64,000 bases of DNA from Clostridia bacterium (GCA_017447775.1 JAFSMU010000001.1:26529-90528); one strand, 5' to 3'. Counted from the first letter of the stretch, positions 7,929 to 16,338 are shown. Translations and numbers: made by a program. The notes: generated by a model from the letters alone, not told the origin.

Positions 7929-9005
7929 TTATCCTTCCGATGTTCCCCGCCCCCTTATGGCAACAAATGTGTTTTTGACTATCACGAAAAAAAGCGGCGC
8001 GCCGATCATCCCCAAAATGCCGAACACGCGCAGTCCGACGTACATCGACATCAGCGACACGACGGGGTGAAGTCCTATCCCGCGCCCGACGATGCGCGGC
8101 TCGACGATCTGACGCACTATCGCTATGATCACCTGCAAAACCGCAAGCGAAACGCCGAGCGCCGTGTTTCCGAGGATAAATTCTATTATCGCCCACGGCA
8201 CAAGCACGGCTCCCGCTCCAAGAACCGGCAGTATGTCAACAAGCGCCACAAGCGCCGCAAAGACGACGGCGCCGTCAATTCCGATCACTGAAAATCCGAG
8301 AAACAGCTCACCGAAAGTCAGCAAAAAAATAAGCGAATACGAGCGAAGATATTTTATCATCGCCGCGCCGAACTCGCGCTTGAACGCGGAAACGCCGGAC
8401 GAGATGCGCGAGGGCAGCTTTTTCAGAATGAAATCGGCGATCGATCTGTACCCCGCGCAAAAATAAATGCTTGACATCACAAGCGCGGCGAAAAATATCA
8501 GCGCGCGAGGAAGGGCTGCCGCAAAACGTGCCGCCGCGCCCGTAAAAAAAGACGTGAGCGACGACGCGGCACTCGTAATGGCGTTTTGAAGAAAGTCGGG
8601 AATGCCGCCGTCGTAGTCGATGCCGAACTTTTCGGCAAATGCGCCGATCTTTTCAAACAGCGTTTTGAGAGATGCTCCGATCTTATCCCTGTGCGCCGTT
8701 ATTTTCGTTATAATATTGCCGCCGTTGCGAATAACGGCGAAGATAATCGCCACAATAATAAGTGCCGTTATGCCTAAAATAAGCACAACAAAAAACACGG
8801 ACAGCGCCATTTTCGGTATTTTTGTCTTTTTGTGCAAAAACACCGTCGGACGTTGAAGCGCCGCCGCGACGAGCCATCCGAGAATGAACGGGAGAACGAC
8901 GCCGAGCACGTACCTGAAAAAAAGCCACACGGCAGCTCCCGCAATAACGGCATATATGGCGACGTAAATTATTTTTTTATATTTTTCATCAGGCAAAAAA
9001 TCCAT
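7929..9005 (-). CDS. AI-2E family transporter, YtvI-like
   Basis: About 358 residues with roughly eight membrane segments, two at the N-terminus, a polar middle region and a C-terminal hydrophobic cluster ending in MIGAPLFFVIVKNTF. The family motif region LVDILPVLGAGAVLVPW is clear. In spore-formers the YtvI members are sporulation membrane proteins; other members export small molecules or Na+. An upstream TTG at 9026 would add seven residues, but the ATG at 9005 gives the family-like MDFLPDEKYKK start. Followed after 8 nt by the M50 protease, which supports a sporulation link (inference). Confidence 0.85.
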   Translation of the reverse strand: MDFLPDEKYKKIIYVAIYAVIAGAAVWLFFRYVLGVVLPFILGWLVAAALQRPTVFLHKKTKIPKMALSVFFVVLILGITALIIVAIIFAVIRNGGNIITKITAHRDKIGASLKTLFEKIGAFAEKFGIDYDGGIPDFLQNAITSAASSLTSFFTGAAARFAAALPRALIFFAALVMSSIYFCAGYRSIADFILKKLPSRISSGVSAFKREFGAAMIKYLRSYSLIFLLTFGELFLGFSVIGIDGAVVFAALVALVDILPVLGAGAVLVPWAIIEFILGNTALGVSLAVLQVIIAIVRQIVEPRIVGRGIGLHPVVSLMSMYVGLRVFGILGMIGAPLFFVIVKNTFVAIRGRGTSEG

Positions 9006-9050
9006 CTCAAGGCCTACTTCTCCCAACTTCGTCGCATATTCAATTTAATA

Positions 9051-9079
9051 TTGACAAAATCGCCGTTTTGTGATATATT
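9051..9079 (+). promoter_or_regulatory. Promoter for the LRR lipoprotein
   Basis: Consensus -35 TTGACA, 17-nt spacer, -10 TATATT, 55 nt before the start codon. Confidence 0.8.
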
Positions 9080-9134
9080 GAATTATATGACAGAATTTTG
9101 AAAGTAAAACGTTTTTGTTTTGAAGGAGTTACAA

Positions 9135-9824
9135 ATGAAGAAAATTCTTGCTTTCGCATTGGCGCTTGCACTTGTTGTGATTGCGCTTGTATCTTGCGGC
9201 AAAACCACGCCCCCGCAGGAAAATACCGATCCCGTCGGGAAAGAGCTGAGCGCGGAGGGAGTACCTTTCAAATTCTTCCTTGTCGCAGGCGAAAACGGCC
9301 GCGCCGCAACAGCTACGATATCGACGTGGATGGAGATCACGTCGACGATAACGATTCCCGAAACTGTTGAATACAACGGTCATACGTACCCCATAACCGT
9401 CGTCGGAATGGGACAGAACATAATGGTAGATTCCCCAAGCACACTTACGTCAGTATCGTTTTCAAAGAACGTAAAGACTATATCGGACCGCGCGTTTACA
9501 ATGTGCGTAAACCTTTCCAAAGTATCGTTTGGCGAGAGCGTTGAAACGATCGGCAACATGGCGTTCAGCGGCACGGCGATCACATCCGTCGTTCTGCCCG
9601 ACTCGGCAAGAAAGATAGTTCGCAGCGCGTTCTTCGGCTGCTCGAAGCTTGACAGCGTTATGATCAACAACGACATCGAAACGCTTGAAGACATGGCTTT
9701 CGGTTTCTGCTCGTCGATAACGACGATCCAGATCCCCAGATCGTTTGCAGATCGCATCGAAGGCATCTTCTCGGGATGCGCCAAGGTCGTTGACGGAACC
9801 GTAAGAGTACTCTATCCGAACTGA
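9135..9824 (+). CDS. Leucine-rich repeat (BspA type) lipoprotein
   Basis: A 229-residue protein with a signal peptide and lipobox LVSC, lipidated Cys at residue 21. From about residue 75 there are four to five LRR_5-type repeats (SVSFSKNVKTISDRAF, KVSFGESVETIGNMAF, SVVLPDSARKIVRSAF, SVMINNDIETLEDMAF). These are exposed on the outer face of the membrane. BspA-like repeats commonly mediate binding to host or bacterial surfaces. The start at 9135 is fixed by GAAGGAG 6 nt upstream. Monocistronic. Confidence 0.9.
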   Translation: MKKILAFALALALVVIALVSCGKTTPPQENTDPVGKELSAEGVPFKFFLVAGENGRAATATISTWMEITSTITIPETVEYNGHTYPITVVGMGQNIMVDSPSTLTSVSFSKNVKTISDRAFTMCVNLSKVSFGESVETIGNMAFSGTAITSVVLPDSARKIVRSAFFGCSKLDSVMINNDIETLEDMAFGFCSSITTIQIPRSFADRIEGIFSGCAKVVDGTVRVLYPN

Positions 9825-9840
9825 AAAAAAGCAAAAATAA

Positions 9841-9862
9841 AAGCTCCGCTTTTGCGGAGCTT
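9841..9862. terminator. Bidirectional terminator, LRR lipoprotein / pfkA
   Basis: AAGCTCCGC-TTTT-GCGGAGCTT flanked by A-runs and T-runs on both strands. Confidence 0.9.
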
Positions 9863-9877
9863 TTTCTCTTTTATAAA

Positions 9878-10939
9878 TTATCTTATCTCGTACACAAGAT
9901 CGTACAGCGCCTTCATATTTGCGCGGACCTCGGCACAGCGCGCCGTCATATACTCGCGCTCCTCGGGGGTGAGAGCCGCCTCTTCTTCGGCTGTGAGCTT
10001 ACCTTTGAGCATACGGTCGACTTTGAGCGCGCGTGAGATATCAACGGTGCAGAGCTTGCCGCCGTTTTTGCAGATGACGACGTCGGATTTGCCGTCAAGC
10101 AGTTGTTTTACGGCGTACTCGCCCATTTCGGACGCGGTGAGTCTGTCTTCAAGCGTGGGAATTCCGCCGCGCTGAACGTGCGCCGGGCAGCAGAAACGCG
10201 TAACGATGCCCGTCTTCTGCTCGATTATCTTCGTCAGCTTCTCAGCGTAACCGGGGATGCCCTCCGAAACGATGACCACAAAGCCGCGCTTGCCGGCTTT
10301 CCTCTTTTCGATGATGTTCTTGATGACCTCGTCCTCATCAAAGTCGAACTCGGCAACCGCAACGGCGACAGCGCCTGTGGCAACCGCCGTGCGAAGCGCG
10401 ATGTGTCCCGCGTGTCTGCCCATGACCTCAACGACGTTGCATCTTGCGTGCGATTCGCACGTTGCGCGGAGCGAGTCGACAAACGTAACCACCGTGTTGC
10501 ACGCCGTGTCAAGTCCGATGGTGTAGTCGGTAGCCGCGATGTCGTTGTCTATAGTGCCGGGCACGCCGATCGTCGGGATGCCGCGTGACGCTATATCGGT
10601 CGCGCCGCGGAAAGTTCCGTCGCCGCCGATGGCGATGATGCCGTCGATCTGATTTTCGCGGCACGTCTTGATAGCGGCCGCCATGCCCTCTTCGGTCGCA
10701 AATTCGGGGCAACGCTCGGTGTAGATAGCCGTGCCGCTCTGACCGATGATGTTAGATACCTCGGAGGGATTTTTGATAAGGCGCATATTGTTTTCAACAA
10801 GCCCCTTGTACCCCTCCATTATCGCGTAAACCTCGATGCCGTGTGCCAGTCCCGTGCGGACGACCGCGCGGACAGCCGCGTTCATGCCGGGCGCGTCGCC
10901 GCCCGATGTAAGTACGCCTATTCTTCTGAATTTTGCCAT
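9878..10939 (-). CDS. pfkA: ATP-dependent 6-phosphofructokinase
   Basis: A 353-residue cytoplasmic enzyme that phosphorylates fructose 6-phosphate to fructose 1,6-bisphosphate. GGDG at residues 105-108 and PGTIDND at 127-133 carry Gly rather than Asp/Lys at the positions that separate ATP- from pyrophosphate-dependent enzymes, so ATP is the predicted donor. MGRHAGHIA is the substrate-binding segment. The C-terminus is about 30 residues longer than the E. coli type (TAEEEAALTPEEREYM...). It lies 15 nt downstream of DUF6062 in the same operon. Confidence 0.96.
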   Translation of the reverse strand: MAKFRRIGVLTSGGDAPGMNAAVRAVVRTGLAHGIEVYAIMEGYKGLVENNMRLIKNPSEVSNIIGQSGTAIYTERCPEFATEEGMAAAIKTCRENQIDGIIAIGGDGTFRGATDIASRGIPTIGVPGTIDNDIAATDYTIGLDTACNTVVTFVDSLRATCESHARCNVVEVMGRHAGHIALRTAVATGAVAVAVAEFDFDEDEVIKNIIEKRKAGKRGFVVIVSEGIPGYAEKLTKIIEQKTGIVTRFCCPAHVQRGGIPTLEDRLTASEMGEYAVKQLLDGKSDVVICKNGGKLCTVDISRALKVDRMLKGKLTAEEEAALTPEEREYMTARCAEVRANMKALYDLVYEIR

Positions 10940-10954
10940 TTTTATTTCCGTCCT

Positions 10955-11668
10955 TTACTGATTATTTTCATTTTCACATCCGACAAGGAAGTTTATCGAG
11001 CGCACAACGCTGTCCTTTGCGTTGTACCACGGCTCCGAGTCGTAACGATAGTCGAATTTTTTGCAGAACCAGCTCACGTCATCGCCGAGCTGTGATATGT
11101 ATTTCTGCATAACGGCGCGCGCCGCCTTGAAATATTCGGAAAACTCCTTTTTTGAAAGCTGATACGAACCGACTTCAAGCAGTTTTTTGTAGTGCGGCAA
11201 GCAATACGTGCGCGCATTTTTGAATTTTTCCCGGAATTCTTCGTCGTTTTCCCACATATACACCGCGTTTGAAACAAGGCGCGAGAATTTTTCATCGGTT
11301 TTCTCGCAAACGTAGCACGTGCCTTCAAGCTCGGAGAGCTTTTTCGTCTCCTTCTCTCCCTTCGAGTCAAACATCGTTCCGCCCTCGAATATGTTCTTTT
11401 CGACCTCGGCGATGTGGCTTTCGAGTATAAGTCCCAGCGCAAGCCCGCCGGAAATCTTTCTCATTTTACCGAAATGCGCGCGGCAGAAGCCTTTTTTGTT
11501 CGTCTGTATTCGCACGTCGGGCTCCATTTTCGCGGCGCCCATGACGGCTTCAAGCTCGTGCGCTTCAAGCATTGAGTAGAGCGCGCAATACGGGCACGAC
11601 GGCGTTTCGGCGGCCGCCGATTTTTCGTAAGCCTCGTTTATCGGTATGGTGTATATCTGTTCGGGCAT
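10955..11668 (-). CDS. DUF6062 family protein
   Basis: 237 residues, cytoplasmic. It has paired Cys/His clusters: CPYC near residues 25-28 with CRAHF near 62-66, and CYVC near 117-120 with CLPHY near 155-159. This suggests two similar halves, each able to bind a metal (inference). The segments ETNKKGFC-like IQTNKKGFCRAHF and LGLILESH are typical of DUF6062, a Clostridia family without known function. It shares a promoter with pfkA, which hints at a role near central metabolism or redox state. Confidence 0.8.
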   Translation of the reverse strand: MPEQIYTIPINEAYEKSAAAETPSCPYCALYSMLEAHELEAVMGAAKMEPDVRIQTNKKGFCRAHFGKMRKISGGLALGLILESHIAEVEKNIFEGGTMFDSKGEKETKKLSELEGTCYVCEKTDEKFSRLVSNAVYMWENDEEFREKFKNARTYCLPHYKKLLEVGSYQLSKKEFSEYFKAARAVMQKYISQLGDDVSWFCKKFDYRYDSEPWYNAKDSVVRSINFLVGCENENNQ

Positions 11669-11693
11669 AACGACCTCCTTATGTGCAGATTAT

Positions 11694-11722
11694 ATTATAC
11701 AGCGCCACGCTGTAAAAATCAA
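11694..11722 (-). promoter_or_regulatory. Promoter for DUF6062-pfkA
   Basis: Minus strand TTGATT, 17-nt spacer, TATAAT, about 26 nt before the DUF6062 ATG. Confidence 0.7.
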
Positions 11723-11741
11723 TATATTTGCCGAAAAAGAC

Positions 11742-12410
11742 TTACAGCACAAGCTTTTTTACCGTGTTGTCCCGTTCCTCTTTCGTGCAGACCGAAGCGA
11801 CGTACCCCGGTATGCCGCGAAGCTCATGGAAGTGAGCGTCCGTCTGAACGACGTTGTTTTCGAGTATGCTCGCTTTGCCGCGGTGAAAATCGCAGTGCAG
11901 CGTGGAAAGCCCTATATCAAACCCGCGCCCGCGCATTTTTACGTAGCTTTCGCGCAAAGTCCAAAGGCGGCAGAAGGCGCGGTTCGGGTCCTCGCTCATC
12001 ATCATCGCGTTCATTTCAAGCATCGACATAAACCTTTGCGCCATAGCCATAATTTCGTGCGGCGCGCCGGCGTCCTCTATATCGACGCCGCACTCGACGT
12101 CCGACACCGTGCATATAACGCACGTTCCGCTGTGCGACACGTTGAAAAACACGTCGGGGTGCGACGCAAGGTACGGCTTGCCGAACTCGTTTTTTTCCGT
12201 TTTGAAATCGGCGATGCCAAGCGCGTCGGAAAGCGCCGCCTTGACGATAAGCCCTCCGGCGAGCAGTTCCGCCTTCGTGTGAGCGTATCTCGCGCGCTCG
12301 ATGCGTGCGCGGCGCTCCTCGTCAACTTCACCCATGCGAGATAAGATCAAGTCTTCATTTTCGATAAAAGCCGAAAAATCGGCATAGTATGTTTTGCAGA
12401 ATTTTTCCAT
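11742..12410 (-). CDS. 4'-phosphopantetheinyl transferase superfamily protein (Sfp-like)
   Basis: 222 residues. It contains FNVSHSG, the Mg-binding GVDIE, and WTLRESYVKMRGRG (usual form W-x-x-KEA-x-x-K), in Sfp order and spacing. Such enzymes move phosphopantetheine from CoA to a carrier-protein serine. No NRPS/PKS genes are in the window, so the target could be an ACP elsewhere. The Lys-Glu-Ala to Arg-Glu-Ser change in the WxxKEA motif is a mild divergence, but the key Glu is kept. Confidence 0.87.
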   Translation of the reverse strand: MEKFCKTYYADFSAFIENEDLILSRMGEVDEERRARIERARYAHTKAELLAGGLIVKAALSDALGIADFKTEKNEFGKPYLASHPDVFFNVSHSGTCVICTVSDVECGVDIEDAGAPHEIMAMAQRFMSMLEMNAMMMSEDPNRAFCRLWTLRESYVKMRGRGFDIGLSTLHCDFHRGKASILENNVVQTDAHFHELRGIPGYVASVCTKEERDNTVKKLVL

Positions 12411-12480
12411 AATTGCCTCCGATACGGTATGATTTTATCACATATTTTATATATTGTCAAACTTAATTTATAAAAATATA

Positions 12481-12509
12481 TAGACAAATCGGAAGTTTTG
12501 CGATAAAAT
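12481..12509 (+). promoter_or_regulatory. Promoter for the HAD-SDR pair
   Basis: TAGACA, 17-nt spacer, TAAAAT, 32 nt before the HAD start; AAGGAAAGG follows as ribosome site. Confidence 0.65.
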
Positions 12510-12540
12510 GATACGGTAAACAAGAAAGGAAAGGCAAAAA

Positions 12541-13188
12541 ATGATAAAAGCGGCAATATTCGATCTTGACGGCACCTTGGCAGACACGCTGCCAGATATT
12601 CTGACGGCGATAAACGGTATTTGCGAGCTTCGCTCAATACCGACAGTCGACGAGGCGTTCGTTCTCAAATTCATAAACGGCGACACGGAAGAGTTCGTGC
12701 GCTCATCTGTTCCCGGCATTCCCGAAAGCGAAATTCCCGAATGGGTGGAGCAGTACAAGCAAATTTACGCAAAGTGCTACCTCGATAAAACGCACGAGTA
12801 CGCGGGGATGACAGGCGTTCTTCGCGCGCTTCGCGAGCGGGGCGTAAAGCTTGCGGTCTTTTCAAACAAGGCTGACGAGGCGGTCAAAAACCTCGCCAAA
12901 AAGCTATTCCCGGGGCTTTTCGACTTCGCGCTTGGCGCGGGGATATATAAATCAAAGCCAAACGCCGAAGGCGCGCTTGCGATCCTTGACAGCTTTGGAG
13001 TAAAACCGTGCGAAGCGGTTTTCATCGGCGACAGCGACGTTGACGTCAACACCGCCAAAAATGCGGGCATCCGCGCCATCGGCGTATCGTGGGGATATCG
13101 CGGGCACGCGTTCCTTGAAGCGCTCGGCGGATGCGATGTTGTCGACACAATGGACGAGCTTTTGAAAAACATACTTGAAAACAACTGA
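12541..13188 (+). CDS. HAD family phosphatase, phosphoglycolate phosphatase-like
   Basis: 215 residues. HAD motif I DLDGT (residues 8-12), motif II in VFSNKAD, motif III Lys in KSKPNAEG and motif IV GDSDVD are all present, with an alpha-helical cap between residues 15 and 85. This is the Gph/PgmB layout. It is a soluble phosphatase; substrate is not fixed by sequence, 2-phosphoglycolate or a sugar phosphate being likely. The SDR gene follows after 25 nt and is probably co-transcribed. Confidence 0.88.
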   Translation: MIKAAIFDLDGTLADTLPDILTAINGICELRSIPTVDEAFVLKFINGDTEEFVRSSVPGIPESEIPEWVEQYKQIYAKCYLDKTHEYAGMTGVLRALRERGVKLAVFSNKADEAVKNLAKKLFPGLFDFALGAGIYKSKPNAEGALAILDSFGVKPCEAVFIGDSDVDVNTAKNAGIRAIGVSWGYRGHAFLEALGGCDVVDTMDELLKNILENN

Positions 13189-13213
13189 AAATAAGCATAA
13201 AGGAGATAAAAAC

Positions 13214-14071
13214 ATGAAACTTCCGTTCACAATCGATCTCACAGGCAAAACAGTCGTCGTAACGGGCGGCGCGGGCGTTCTCTGCTCCGGCTTTTGCCGT
13301 GCGCTTGCTCAGTGCGGCGCAAAAATCGCGGTAACAGACCGCACGGCAGACAAGGCGCGCGAGCTTGCCGCCGAGCTTCGCTCCGAGGGGTACATTGCCG
13401 AGGGGTTTGAAGCAAACGTGCTTGACAAAGCTTCTCTCGAGGCGGCGCGCAAAGGAATCGAGGAAAAATTCGGCACTTGCGACATACTTATCAACGGCGC
13501 GGGCGGCAACAATCCGCGCGGCACAACGACAAAGGAATACCTTTTCCCCGAAGATCTTGACGGCGTAAAAGACGATATAACGACGTTCTTCGACCTCGAT
13601 CCCGCGGGAGTCGAGTTCGTGTTTAACCTCAACTTCCTCGGAACGCTTCTGCCCACGCAGGTATTTGCGCGCGATATGGCTAAAAAGACTGGCTGCTCGA
13701 TAATCAACATCTCGTCGATGAACGCGTTCCGCCCGCTTACAAAGATACCCGCATACTCCGGCGCAAAGGCGGCGGTGTCGAACTTTACGCAGTGGCTCGC
13801 CGTTCACTTTTCAAAGGTCGGCATAAGAGTAAACGCGATAGCTCCCGGATTTTTCGTAACGGCGCAGAACAAAGACCTTTTGTTCAATAAAGACGGCACA
13901 CCCACCCCTCGCACGGGAAAAATCCTTGCCGCAACGCCGATGGATCGCTTCGGCACTCCCGACGACCTTACTGGCACACTGCTTTGGCTGTGCGACAACG
14001 GCGCATCGGGCTTTGTAAACGGCGTCGTAGTTCCCGTTGACGGCGGATTTGCCGCATATTCGGGCGTATAA
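13214..14071 (+). CDS. SDR oxidoreductase, fructuronate reductase (UxuB/YjmF)-like
   Basis: 285 residues. The NAD(P)-binding TGGAGVL glycine motif, NGAGG, catalytic Ser in ISSMNAF and YSGAK with the Tyr/Lys pair, and VDGGF near the C-terminus define a classical SDR. The insertion around GAGGNNPRGTTT and FDLDPAG matches the Bacillus YjmF-type D-mannonate oxidoreductase group, which acts in hexuronate catabolism. The start at 13214 follows AAAGGAG at good spacing; the longer reading from 13175 would overlap the HAD gene. Substrate assignment is inference. Confidence 0.85.
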   Translation: MKLPFTIDLTGKTVVVTGGAGVLCSGFCRALAQCGAKIAVTDRTADKARELAAELRSEGYIAEGFEANVLDKASLEAARKGIEEKFGTCDILINGAGGNNPRGTTTKEYLFPEDLDGVKDDITTFFDLDPAGVEFVFNLNFLGTLLPTQVFARDMAKKTGCSIINISSMNAFRPLTKIPAYSGAKAAVSNFTQWLAVHFSKVGIRVNAIAPGFFVTAQNKDLLFNKDGTPTPRTGKILAATPMDRFGTPDDLTGTLLWLCDNGASGFVNGVVVPVDGGFAAYSGV

Positions 14072-14106
14072 TTAAGCGTATAATTAAGATAGAAGAGGAT
14101 ATTATT

Positions 14107-15693
14107 TTGACAACACAAGAACAGATACAGCGCCGTCGCACTTTTGCGATCATATCACACCCTGACGCGGGCAAAACTACGCTGACGGAGAAATTTTTGC
14201 TTTACGGCGGCGCGATACAGTCCGCCGGCACTGTCAAAGGCAAGGCCAGCGACAGACACGCAACGTCCGACTGGATGGACCTTGAAAAACAGCGCGGAAT
14301 CTCGATAACGTCATCGGTTATGCAGTTTGAGTACGAGGGCTTTTGCATAAACATCCTCGACACACCGGGCCACCAGGACTTCTCCGAGGACACGTACCGC
14401 ACGCTTATGGCGGCGGACAGCGCGGTGATGGTAATCGACGCGGCAAAAGGCATCGAGCCGCAGACGCGCAAGCTTTTTCGCGTTTGCGCCATGCGCGGCA
14501 TACCGATATTCACGTTTATAAACAAGCTCGACCGCGAGGCACGTGACCCGTTTGACCTTATCGACGAGCTTGAAAAGGAATTCGGCATCGGCACGTACCC
14601 GATGAACTGGCCTATCGGCTGCGGGCGCGACTTCAAGGGCGTTTACGACAGAGAAAAGCGACGCATTCTCGCATTCGACGAGTTCCACGCCGGCAGACGA
14701 AAAATCGAGAGCATCGACGTTGAGCTTTCAGACACCGAAAAGCTCGACGAGCTTATCGGCGAGCGCGCACGCGCGGAGCTGTGCGAGCAGGTTGAGCTGC
14801 TTGACGCGGCAAGCTTTGACTTCGATATGGAAAAAGTCCGCACCGGAAAGCTCTCGCCTGTGTTCTTCGGCTCGGCGCTGAACAATTTCGGCGTTGAGGC
14901 ATTCCTTGAACAGTTCCTTAAAATGACGAGCGCCCCGCTCTCTCATAAGGCGGGCGAGCGCGAAATATCGCCGTTTGATACGCATTTTTCCGCTTTCGTG
15001 TTCAAAATTCAGGCCAACATGAACAAAATGCACCGCGACAGGATCGCATTTTTGCGAATTTGCTCGGGAAAATTTGAGCGCGGCGACGAATATTATCATA
15101 TGCGTCAGGGCAAAAGCATCAAGCTCGCGCAGCCTCAGCAGCTTATGGCTCAGGAGCGCGAGATTATCGACGAGGCATACGCCGGGGACATTATCGGCGT
15201 TTTCGATCCGGGCATTTTCTCGATAGGCGACACCGTATGCGACGCGTCTGACAAAGTGCAGTTTGAAGGCATACCCACGTTTGCGCCCGAGCATTTCGCC
15301 GAGGTCGAGCAGATCGACTCGATGAAGCGCAAGCAGTTCCAGAAAGGTATGGAGCAGATAGCCGAAGAGGGCGCGATACAGATATTCTTCCTTCCCGACG
15401 CGGGATATGAAAGAGTTATCGTCGGCGTTGTCGGTATGCTTCAATACGAGGTGCTGGAACACAGAATGAAAACGGAATACGGCGTAACGTACCGTCAGCG
15501 CCCGCTGAGATATCAGCTTATAAGATACGTTGAGGACGGCTCGCCCGATCCGAAAACGCTCCGCCTTTCGCGCGATACAATGTGGATAAAAGACGTAAAA
15601 GGCAACGATCTGCTTATTTTCGAGAGCGAGTTCGACATTCGCTGGGCGCTTGAAAACAACAAGGAGCTTAAACTGAGAGAATTCAACAAGTGA
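14107..15693 (+). CDS. prfC: Peptide chain release factor 3
   Basis: A 528-residue translational GTPase that recycles RF1/RF2 after termination. G1 ISHPDAGKTTL near residues 16-26, the switch I region (GRA-like SDRHATSDW), G3 DTPGHQDF near 82-89 and G4 NKLD are all seen, followed by EF-Tu-like domain II and the RF3-specific C-terminal domain. The start is a TTG at 14107 preceded by AGAGGA, giving the RF3-like TTQEQIQRRRTFAIISHPDAG N-terminus. A remnant of the M6 protease gene start lies 20 nt downstream. Confidence 0.96.
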   Translation: MTTQEQIQRRRTFAIISHPDAGKTTLTEKFLLYGGAIQSAGTVKGKASDRHATSDWMDLEKQRGISITSSVMQFEYEGFCINILDTPGHQDFSEDTYRTLMAADSAVMVIDAAKGIEPQTRKLFRVCAMRGIPIFTFINKLDREARDPFDLIDELEKEFGIGTYPMNWPIGCGRDFKGVYDREKRRILAFDEFHAGRRKIESIDVELSDTEKLDELIGERARAELCEQVELLDAASFDFDMEKVRTGKLSPVFFGSALNNFGVEAFLEQFLKMTSAPLSHKAGEREISPFDTHFSAFVFKIQANMNKMHRDRIAFLRICSGKFERGDEYYHMRQGKSIKLAQPQQLMAQEREIIDEAYAGDIIGVFDPGIFSIGDTVCDASDKVQFEGIPTFAPEHFAEVEQIDSMKRKQFQKGMEQIAEEGAIQIFFLPDAGYERVIVGVVGMLQYEVLEHRMKTEYGVTYRQRPLRYQLIRYVEDGSPDPKTLRLSRDTMWIKDVKGNDLLIFESEFDIRWALENNKELKLREFNK

Positions 15694-15702
15694 ACGGCAC
15701 AA

Positions 15703-15739
15703 GGAGGTAAAAATGCACGACGCAGAGAAAACGGGCTTC
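15703..15739 (+). pseudogene. Truncated first copy of the M6 protease gene start
   Basis: AAGGAGGT and an ATG at 15713 begin an M-H-D-A-E-K-x-G-F reading that parallels the intact gene's M-H-D-T-E-K-K-E-G-F at 16603. The match ends at GGGCTT, exactly where the left palindrome of the DUF559 element begins. I read it as a gene 5' end interrupted by the element. Confidence 0.55.
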
Positions 15740-15780
15740 CCCTTGAGGGGAAGCTGTCAACGAAGTTGACTGATGAGGTG
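15734..15780 (+). repeat. Left palindromic end of the DUF559 element
   Basis: GCTTCCCC-TTGA-GGGGAAGC (15735-15754), then GTCAAC-GAA-GTTGAC (15756-15770), then TGATGAGGTG, which contains the DUF559 start codon. Confidence 0.8.
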
Positions 15781-16153
15781 TTCCGTGAACGAAACAAACA
15801 ACCCGCTGCTTACTGATACCTCGCAGAAGCTCCGCAAGGAAATGACTCCCGAAGAAAAACATCTTTGGTATGATTTTCTGAAAAAGTTGCCCGTTACTAT
15901 ACACAGACAAAAGGTAATGGGAAATTATATCGTGGATTTTTACTGTGCATCGGCTAAAATTGTCATTGAGCTTGACGGGGCACAGCATTATTTCGCCGAA
16001 AACAAACTTTATGATAAAAAAAGAAATGATTTTCTCGAAGAATCCGGGATAAAGGTTTTACGCTATTCAAATCTCGAACTCAACAAAAATTTTGATGGTG
16101 TTTGTGCGGATATATTAAGGCACATTCCACCTCATCCGTCACGCAAAGCGTGA
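15773..16153 (+). CDS. DUF559 domain protein, Vsr-like endonuclease fold
   Basis: 126 residues. The core shows the DUF559 pattern: LRKEMTPEEKHLWYDF at the N-terminus, GNYIVDFYC near residues 50-58, IVIELDGAQHY near 63-73 and IKVLRYSN near 91-98. The D and ELDG positions match the PD-(D/E)XK-type active site of Vsr-like nucleases. The ATG lies in the left repeat, and the last codons and stop lie inside the right hairpin, so the repeats provide both ends of the reading frame. No ribosome site is evident. It sits between prfC and the M6 protease copies. DNA nicking or cleavage during element movement is inference. Confidence 0.85.
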   Translation: MRCSVNETNNPLLTDTSQKLRKEMTPEEKHLWYDFLKKLPVTIHRQKVMGNYIVDFYCASAKIVIELDGAQHYFAENKLYDKKRNDFLEESGIKVLRYSNLELNKNFDGVCADILRHIPPHPSRKA

Positions 16154-16176
16154 CACCTTCTCCTCAAGGAGAAGGC
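16128..16176 (-). repeat. Right palindromic end of the DUF559 element
   Basis: On the plus strand CACCTCATCC is followed by GTCACGC-AAA-GCGTGAC (16138-16154) and CCTTCTCC-TCAA-GGAGAAGG (16156-16175). It is the inverted, diverged partner of the left end. Confidence 0.8.
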
Positions 16177-16194
16177 ATAAAAGGAGGTCACACA

Positions 16195-16305
16195 ATGGAA
16201 CACGATACTGAAAAAAAAGAGGGCTTTCGTCAGCCCTTGACGCCCGCTCCGCTGCTTATCGTTCTGGCAAGCTTTGACCCGAGCGGCAATTTGCACCGAC
16301 CGTAA
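16195..16305 (+). pseudogene. Duplicated 5' fragment of the M6 protease gene (copy B)
   Basis: A 36-codon reading begins M-E-H-D-T-E-K-K-E-G-F and matches the first 30 or so residues of the intact gene through FDPSG. It then runs into the hairpin unit and stops. A good AAGGAGGT precedes the ATG, so the peptide could be translated. Most simply it is a duplication relic. Confidence 0.7.
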
Positions 16306-16338
16306 GTGTCGGCGCCTGTAATGCGGCTTGCCGCATTA
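16293..16338 (+). repeat. Two-hairpin unit, first copy
   Basis: An imperfect GC(A)CCGAC/GTCGG(C)GC hairpin is followed by the perfect palindrome TAATGCGGC-TT-GCCGCATTA (16319-16338). It joins the coding fragment at GAGCGGC. Confidence 0.8.

Larger units (their letters stand above)
15734..16176 (+). mobile_element. Candidate DUF559 mobile element bounded by paired palindromes
   Basis: The left end (15734-15780) has two adjacent hairpins then TGATGAGGTG. The right end (16128-16176), read on the opposite strand, has the same order and closely related sequence: hairpin with TTGA loop, second hairpin, GGATGAGGTG. Only the DUF559 gene lies between. No transposase and no clear target duplication is seen, so mobility is inferred from the inverted ends and from the interrupted gene start on the left. 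Confidence 0.55.

Noticed and set aside
7921..8196. N-terminal extension of the M50 protease ORF
   Set aside because: The extra residues are Arg/Asp-rich, overlap the end of the well-supported AI-2E gene in another frame, and have no membrane or protease features.
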